Source: Caldilineaceae bacterium
GTDB lineage: Bacteria; Chloroflexota; Anaerolineae; Caldilineales; Caldilineaceae
DNA length: 49,810 nucleotides
NCBI GenBank assembly: GCA_020634815.1
Contig: JACKBA010000046.1
Span: forward strand, 1-49,810
Direction: 5' to 3'
Positions within the stretch are counted from its first letter, which is position 1. Every line of letters begins with the position of its first letter. Below, piece after piece: positions 45,407-49,810 of this stretch. The translations under genes and the position numbers were made by a program. The notes under the pieces were generated by a model. It was not told the DNA's origin. It did not search any database and saw only the letters and a list, made by a program, of their open reading frames with translations.

Positions 45407-46033
45407 TCAATCGACCATCGCGGCTACGGTACGCAAGATGAGGCGCAGATCGCTCAGCAACGTGCGCTGCTCGAGGTACGCCAGGTCAATGGCGAGCTTT
45501 GCGGGCATCACCTGCTCGCGGTAGATAGTCTCCCAATTGGCTCCCCCGAGCAACTGTTCTTCATGGCGAAAGGCAAGCGAGGCCGCGCTGGTGATGCCGG
45601 GGCGCACCGCAAGGACGCCGCGCTGTTCGGGGGTATAAAGTGCCACATACCGTGGATCTTCCGGGCGCGGGCCAACCAGGCTCATCTCGCCCTTGAGCAC
45701 GTTGAGCAGTTGCGGCAGCTCGTCCAGCTTTGTGCGACGCAGAAAGCGCCCGGCACGGGTTACCCGTCGATCAGCCGAAACGGTGATTCCGGGTCCCTGG
45801 CGATCGGCGTCGACAACCATGCTGCGGAACTTATACAGTGCAAAGAGGTCGCCCCCCCGCCCGACACGCCTTGCCCGGTAGAAGATGGGGCCGGGCGAAT
45901 CCAGCCTGACCCAGATGGCCAGCAACAAAAGCAGTGGGCTGAGCAGAAGCAGACCCAGCGCCGATGCAGCGACGTCAAAGAGACGGCGGATCGTGTCAGC
46001 AGCGATAGGTTTCGGCAATGGTGACGACGGCAT
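45407..46033 (-). CDS. Short (PglC-like) phosphoglycosyl transferase
   Basis: 208 residues, the small monotopic form of the bacterial sugar transferase family that starts glycans by moving a sugar-phosphate to undecaprenyl phosphate. Seen: a single reentrant helix (ALGLLLLSPLLLLLAIWV), RLDSPGPIFYRARRVGRGG, YKFRSM, RRTKLDELPQLLNVLKGEMS with the catalytic Asp-Glu pair, and LVGPRPEDP. C-terminal GITSAASLAFRHEEQL is typical. It overlaps the 3' end of the upstream DegT aminotransferase by 38 nt; a TTG at 46018 is a possible shorter start. Together they fit a bacillosamine-like initiating sugar route. Confidence 0.92.
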   Translation of the reverse strand: MPSSPLPKPIAADTIRRLFDVAASALGLLLLSPLLLLLAIWVRLDSPGPIFYRARRVGRGGDLFALYKFRSMVVDADRQGPGITVSADRRVTRAGRFLRRTKLDELPQLLNVLKGEMSLVGPRPEDPRYVALYTPEQRGVLAVRPGITSAASLAFRHEEQLLGGANWETIYREQVMPAKLAIDLAYLEQRTLLSDLRLILRTVAAMVD

Positions 46034-47171
46034 CGATTACATCCTGGACATCCTGATCGCTCATTTTGCTATAGATTGGCAGCGAGATTTCGCGCTGAAA
46101 TTCGCCGTAGGCGACCGGAAAGTCGAGCGCCTGATAGCCGTACGTATCGCGGTAATAGGGATGGATATGCAGCGGAATGAAGTGAACGCTCACCCCGATT
46201 TGGCGCTGCTTCAACTCTTCGATGAAGCGAGCCCGGTCGATACGGAGGGTGGCCAGATTGAGACGCAACATGTATAGGTGCCACGCATGCTGGTCCTGGT
46301 CCTGAGCACAAGGCGTCTGGAAGTGGACCAAGCCGGCAAAGGCCTGGGTGTAGCGATGGGCGATCTCGGTACGACGCCGCCACATGCGCTCGGCCTTGGC
46401 CAATTGCGCCAGCCCCATGGCCGAGGCAACATCGGTGAGATTGTATTTGTAGCCGGGTGCAATGATCTCGTAATACCAGGAGCCTTCGGCCGTGTACCGT
46501 TTCCAGGCATCCTTGCTGATGCCGTGCAATGCCATGATGCGGCAACGGTCGGCGATCTCATCGTCATCCGTACAGATCATGCCGCCTTCGCCGGTGGCGA
46601 TGGTCTTGGTTGCATAGAACGAAAAACAGGCGGCATGCTTCAGTTGCAGCGGCGGCGGCGCGCCGATCATGCGCCCGCGGTAGGTCGTTGGAAACGCATG
46701 GGCGGCATCTTCGATGACGGCGAGCTTGTGCCGCTGTGCGATTGCATAGATCGCATCCAGATCGGCAGCCTGGCCGGCAATGTGAACAGGGATGATCGCC
46801 TTCGTGCGCGACGTGATCGCTGCTTCGATTTGGTCGACGTCAATGTTGAACGAGCCGGCATTCACATCCACGAGGACCGGTCTGGCGTCGAAATAGCGGA
46901 CCACTTCGGCGCTGGCAGCAAAGGTGTAGGGCGTGGTGATGACCTCGTCCCCGCGCTGCAAACCGACGGCCTCCAGGGCAAGGTGCATGGCTGCCGTGCA
47001 GGAATTGACGGCAATGGCGTGCCGGGCGCCGACAATCGCGGCAAACTCCGCCTCGAACTGGCGTGTCTTGGGCCCGGTTGTGATCCAGCCGGAGGCAAGC
47101 GCCTCGCCAATCTGTGCAAGTTCGCTTTCATCGATATCAGGTAGGGCAAATGGTAGAAATGCGTCGCGCAA
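45996..47171 (-). CDS. DegT/DnrJ/EryC1 (PglE-like) sugar aminotransferase
   Basis: 391 residues from a TTG start at 47171 (family N-terminus FALPDIDESELAQIGEAL follows directly; only a distant AGAGGA upstream). PLP-dependent aminotransfer to a 4-keto (or 3-keto) nucleotide sugar. Seen: GWITTGPKTRQFEAEFAAIV, the ENAAHAFPT-like motif (VIEDAAHAFPT) and the Schiff-base Lys in FSFYATKTIATGEGG. C-terminal IGVSVHFIPLHIHPYYRDTY matches the family. It probably acts on the product of the WbpM/PglF-type dehydratase. It lies 17 nt downstream of the GNAT gene. Confidence 0.92.
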   Translation of the reverse strand: MRDAFLPFALPDIDESELAQIGEALASGWITTGPKTRQFEAEFAAIVGARHAIAVNSCTAAMHLALEAVGLQRGDEVITTPYTFAASAEVVRYFDARPVLVDVNAGSFNIDVDQIEAAITSRTKAIIPVHIAGQAADLDAIYAIAQRHKLAVIEDAAHAFPTTYRGRMIGAPPPLQLKHAACFSFYATKTIATGEGGMICTDDDEIADRCRIMALHGISKDAWKRYTAEGSWYYEIIAPGYKYNLTDVASAMGLAQLAKAERMWRRRTEIAHRYTQAFAGLVHFQTPCAQDQDQHAWHLYMLRLNLATLRIDRARFIEELKQRQIGVSVHFIPLHIHPYYRDTYGYQALDFPVAYGEFQREISLPIYSKMSDQDVQDVIDAVVTIAETYRC

Positions 47172-47188
47172 GTCTCGACAATCCTCTG

Positions 47189-47869
47189 CTAGTGACTAGA
47201 GATACTATCGTCCGGAGATGTCGCTCCAGCGAGAAGTTCAATGACGTATTCGTTCATTGCCCGACCCTCTGGGGTTTCATAGGAACGTTCGCAGACAAAT
47301 CCCATCTTCTGATAGAAACGGTTCGCCGCCGTGTTATCGTCCCGATCCGTTGTCAAGTCGACCTGGTGGAGCCCACGCCGCAGGGCTTCCTCGAGGAACG
47401 CGTTCACCAAGGCGTGACCAATGTGCCTCCCCTGGTAAGAAGGCAGCACGGCAATGGACATCAGTGTACCGCGTTTGTCCTGGCGTGTCACCTGCTCGGG
47501 CATTGCAAAAGCTCTTAGAAGGCGTGGGATGATCGCAGGGCGTTTGAGGGCCGGCACGGTGGAAGCGAGTGCAAACCGCCACCATCGTTGCTGCAAGAGA
47601 CGCCGGTAGAAACCTTTTGGCTGTGTAGTGCCGGCGACAAAACCGATGATGCCAGACTTGTCGCCAGCGACGAGTGCAATGCCATCGCGATCGACCAGGA
47701 TGGCTGAGTAGAGCTCGTGCAGAAAAGATGACCCTAGAAAGGTCAGAAAGAACCCTGGGAAGCTCTTCAAATGCACCGCGACGACTGCCGGCACATCGGC
47801 TGTAATCATAGGCCTGATCCCATCGGGTGTTGGAACTGACATGCCAGAGGGTCCAGTAGTGGCAGTCAC
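47189..47869 (-). CDS. GNAT-family N-acetyltransferase
   Basis: 226 residues from a GTG at 47869 overlapping the preceding glycosyltransferase stop (GTGA), with GGAG 7 nt upstream. Acetyl-CoA binding motif A is in MSIAVLPSYQGRHIGHALVN (Q/RxxGxG/A form), followed by RFYQKMGFV near the C-terminus. Given its place between glycosyltransferases and a sugar aminotransferase, it likely acetylates the 4-amino group of the nucleotide sugar, the job done by PglD or PseH elsewhere; this is inferred from context. Confidence 0.87.
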   Translation of the reverse strand: MTATTGPSGMSVPTPDGIRPMITADVPAVVAVHLKSFPGFFLTFLGSSFLHELYSAILVDRDGIALVAGDKSGIIGFVAGTTQPKGFYRRLLQQRWWRFALASTVPALKRPAIIPRLLRAFAMPEQVTRQDKRGTLMSIAVLPSYQGRHIGHALVNAFLEEALRRGLHQVDLTTDRDDNTAANRFYQKMGFVCERSYETPEGRAMNEYVIELLAGATSPDDSISSH

Positions 47870-49104
47870 CCTTGTACTCCTTCCAGGATATCCACAACTT
47901 CTTGTAGACAGACCTCCTTTGTCAGGTGGTGCAGCACATAGTCACGCCCGTTTGCACCGCGACGCATCAACTCTGCTGGCGGAAGTTTGCTGATAGTGTC
48001 GATGCGGACAGCCAGTAAATCCGGTCGATCCGGCTCTACTACCCAGCCACACTGGGCTGAGTTGATGAGCGTTGCCAGATCCGAACCTGCCATCGCCGAG
48101 GCAAGTACGGGACGCCCAGCCAGCATGTAGGCAAGCAGTTTTGATGGCACCGAGGCCAACGATTGCTCACGTCTCGTCGGCAGTACCAACAGATCGGCGG
48201 CACGGAGCACCGCTGTGGTCTCCGTTGATGCCCAGGGCGAGTGGAAGTGCACGGTGTTGTCCGGCAGCGACGCAGCGAGTTGCCTGCACGCTGCCAACTG
48301 GCTCCCCGAGCCGGCCACTACCATGCGCAATGCCGGCCGGCCCGCAAGCAGACGCAGTGCTTCGATCACGACCTCTACGCCGGCGGCGACGCCCACGTTG
48401 CCGCCATAGACAAGGAGGAACTCTTCATCGCCAATCCCGATTGACTTACGGTAGGCCCTGCCAGTGACCGCGATATCGATCTGGCCGGCATCGATCCAGT
48501 TTGGCACCAGGCTGACACGTTCGGGCGGCACATGGCGCTGCGTTCGGTAAATCTCGGCAAAGCGTTCGGAAATGACGATCACATGGGCACAGTACCGGGC
48601 GATTACGCCATCGATCCAGCGCAGCAACCGGGCAAGGCGGCTATTCTCAGCCGTGCGTTGCTGAACGATCAGCACTTCGGGATAGACGTCTTGTACGGAC
48701 ATGACGACCGGAATACGCCGCAGCCAGGCGATCAGGCAAAGGATTCCGGTGGCGACAATCGGCCAGCTATTAGCATAGATGACATCAGGCTTTACGCCGG
48801 TCAACACCTGCCACCCGCTGGTGAGACCAAAGGTGAGATTCTCCAACATGCGGCTGCGCATGGTCGATTCGGGCGACAGGGTGGTGAAACAGCGCACGAT
48901 CTCGATCCCTTCGGCCGTGACCTCGCGCTGAGCAAATCTGCGGCTGAACCCTGGGTACAGCTTGCCGGCCGGTCGATTGGGAAAGTTGGTCACCACGCGG
49001 ACGGCATGCCCCTTTGCGCGCAACGCGCCGGCAATCTGTGCGCTGGTTTGGGCGGAGACGACTGGCTCTGGCGGGTAGATCGCGCTGACAATCAATACTT
49101 TCAT
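47866..49104 (-). CDS. Glycosyltransferase, GT4 family (WbuB-like)
   Basis: 412 residues from the ATG at 49104; the frame extends upstream without a plausible start. GT-B fold. The N-terminal domain begins MKVLIVSAIYPPEPVVSAQT and contains HAVRVVTNFPNRPAGKLY, typical of WbuB/WcaI-type transferases. The donor-binding C-terminal domain has FLLVYGGNVGVAAGVEVVIE, FHSPWASTETTAVLRAADL and the E-x7-E region (LPTRREQSLASVPSKLLAYM, GRPVLAS). It adds a sugar from a nucleotide donor to the lipid-linked glycan. Overlaps the GNAT gene by 4 nt and lies 10 nt after the next glycosyltransferase, so the group is one operon. Confidence 0.92.
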   Translation of the reverse strand: MKVLIVSAIYPPEPVVSAQTSAQIAGALRAKGHAVRVVTNFPNRPAGKLYPGFSRRFAQREVTAEGIEIVRCFTTLSPESTMRSRMLENLTFGLTSGWQVLTGVKPDVIYANSWPIVATGILCLIAWLRRIPVVMSVQDVYPEVLIVQQRTAENSRLARLLRWIDGVIARYCAHVIVISERFAEIYRTQRHVPPERVSLVPNWIDAGQIDIAVTGRAYRKSIGIGDEEFLLVYGGNVGVAAGVEVVIEALRLLAGRPALRMVVAGSGSQLAACRQLAASLPDNTVHFHSPWASTETTAVLRAADLLVLPTRREQSLASVPSKLLAYMLAGRPVLASAMAGSDLATLINSAQCGWVVEPDRPDLLAVRIDTISKLPPAELMRRGANGRDYVLHHLTKEVCLQEVVDILEGVQG

Positions 49105-49114
49105 GGCGGTGGGC

Positions 49115-49810
49115 TCACGATACGATGGTTGCGCCGGCTTTGTGACCAGATAGGGCCAGGGCTTTCTCATAGACACGGAGGGTTTCGGTCGCCGTTTTTT
49201 CCCAGGAGAAGCGGCCAAGGTTGGCCTGCCCAAGCCGGCACAGGCGGCTACGCAACTCAACGTCCGACAGACATGCGGCAATCTTGCTGGCAATGTCGTC
49301 TACTGAATAAGGATCGAACAGAAGCGCGCCTTCGCCGGCAATCTCCGGCAGCGAACCCGCCGTCGAACAGGCAACCGCAACGCCGGCCTGTTGGGCCTCC
49401 AGTACAGGCAAGCCGAAGCCTTCATATAGGGAAGGCAGCACGAACAGATCGGCATGGCCCAGCAACGCAGGGATGTGCTCTCCTGGCACATATCCGGTTG
49501 CAACGATCCGATTCCCCTCGCCGTGCGGCGCAGCGATCGCCGCCTTGTCAACGTTCGGCGGAATATGGCCAATTATCACCAGTTGGTGGGGAAGGCTCTT
49601 GTCCAGCGTGGCAACCGCCTGAAGCAGGGTCGGAATATTCTTGTGCACCGCACCACCCCCAAACGCCACGATATAGGGTTCACGGATGTTGTATTGTGAG
49701 CGCACCTCCTCCCAATTCGCTGCAGGCGCCACATGCATTTCGGTGCGCGGTGCCAGGTGCGTCACAGTGATCTTGTCGGCGGGCAGGTTCAAAGTCTCAC
49801 AGAGGCGCCG
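49115..49810 (-). CDS. Glycosyltransferase, GT4 family (5' partial)
   Basis: The frame runs open to the right edge, so the N-terminal domain is cut off; 231 residues are visible and the TTG at 49792 is internal. This is the GT-B C-terminal half: YIVAFGGGAVHKNIPTLLQA, LVIIGHIPPNVDK, VATGYVPGEHIPALLGHADL and the nucleotide-sugar signature FVLPSLYEGFGLPVLEAQQA, then VACSTAGSLPEIAGEGALLF. Likely a mannosyl- or related transferase. First visible gene of the leftward polysaccharide operon. Confidence 0.92.
   Translation of the reverse strand, partial: RRLCETLNLPADKITVTHLAPRTEMHVAPAANWEEVRSQYNIREPYIVAFGGGAVHKNIPTLLQAVATLDKSLPHQLVIIGHIPPNVDKAAIAAPHGEGNRIVATGYVPGEHIPALLGHADLFVLPSLYEGFGLPVLEAQQAGVAVACSTAGSLPEIAGEGALLFDPYSVDDIASKIAACLSDVELRSRLCRLGQANLGRFSWEKTATETLRVYEKALALSGHKAGATIVS

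Overview
The window is a high-GC, gene-dense bacterial chromosome segment. Secreted proteins with NBR1-type Ig domains, a coenzyme F420 ligase homologue, a YqeB-type molybdenum-hydroxylase accessory gene, polar-amino-acid binding lipoproteins and many palindromic intergenic repeats together suggest a Chloroflexota (Anaerolineae/Caldilineae-like) genome. That assignment is inference from gene content; no rRNA or tRNA gene was seen.

Layout. 1-4.6 kb: two solute-binding-domain proteins and a thiolase. 4.6-11.4 kb (minus strand): ribosomal silencing factor RsfS, an F420:glutamate-ligase-like protein, YqeB, an AAA ATPase with a winged-helix domain, and a 1052-residue fusion of a catalytically degraded RelA/SpoT scaffold to a second AAA ATPase. 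Two small basic ORFs diverge from this block across a promoter region rich in a TGTGTAT-type motif. 12.2-16.2 kb (plus strand): a HTH-PocR regulator, a sulfide:quinone-oxidoreductase-like flavoprotein, a DUF1641 protein, a true two-cysteine DsrC and a DsrE2-like protein, a sulfur oxidation/trafficking operon. 16.3-21.4 kb (minus): a Nudix hydrolase and a six-PAS hybrid histidine kinase with a periplasmic binding domain. 21.6-28.6 kb (plus): an XRE-cupin regulator, an octaheme tetrathionate-reductase-family cytochrome, a heptaheme cytochrome fused to a b-type membrane cytochrome, and two YeeE/YedE half-transporters, the second fused to a cysteine-less rhodanese domain. The HTH-PocR and XRE-cupin promoter regions share an identical 14-mer (GGGACAACTGTCAC), suggesting the two sulfur loci form one regulon.

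28.6-34.1 kb holds an attC-like hairpin and a solitary 1703-residue STAND-type NTPase with a degenerate nuclease-like N-terminus, a defence candidate. 34.2-38.7 kb has a MenC/N-acylamino-acid-racemase-type enolase, a branched-chain aminotransferase and an uncharacterised membrane protein. 38.8-40.1 kb is repeat DNA, including exactly 50 head-to-tail 21-bp units. 40.4-49.8 kb (minus) is an exopolysaccharide/glycan cluster: two glycosyltransferases, a GNAT acetyltransferase, a DegT aminotransferase, a short phosphoglycosyl transferase, a nucleotidyltransferase-fold protein, a WbpM/PglF-type 4,6-dehydratase and an O-antigen-ligase-like protein. The order fits synthesis of an N-acetylated amino-sugar, its transfer to a lipid carrier and glycan extension.

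The most unusual loci are the pseudo-Rel/AAA fusion with its AAA partner, the shared-motif sulfur regulon with a fused multiheme/cytochrome b protein, the STAND NTPase and the 50-unit minisatellite.
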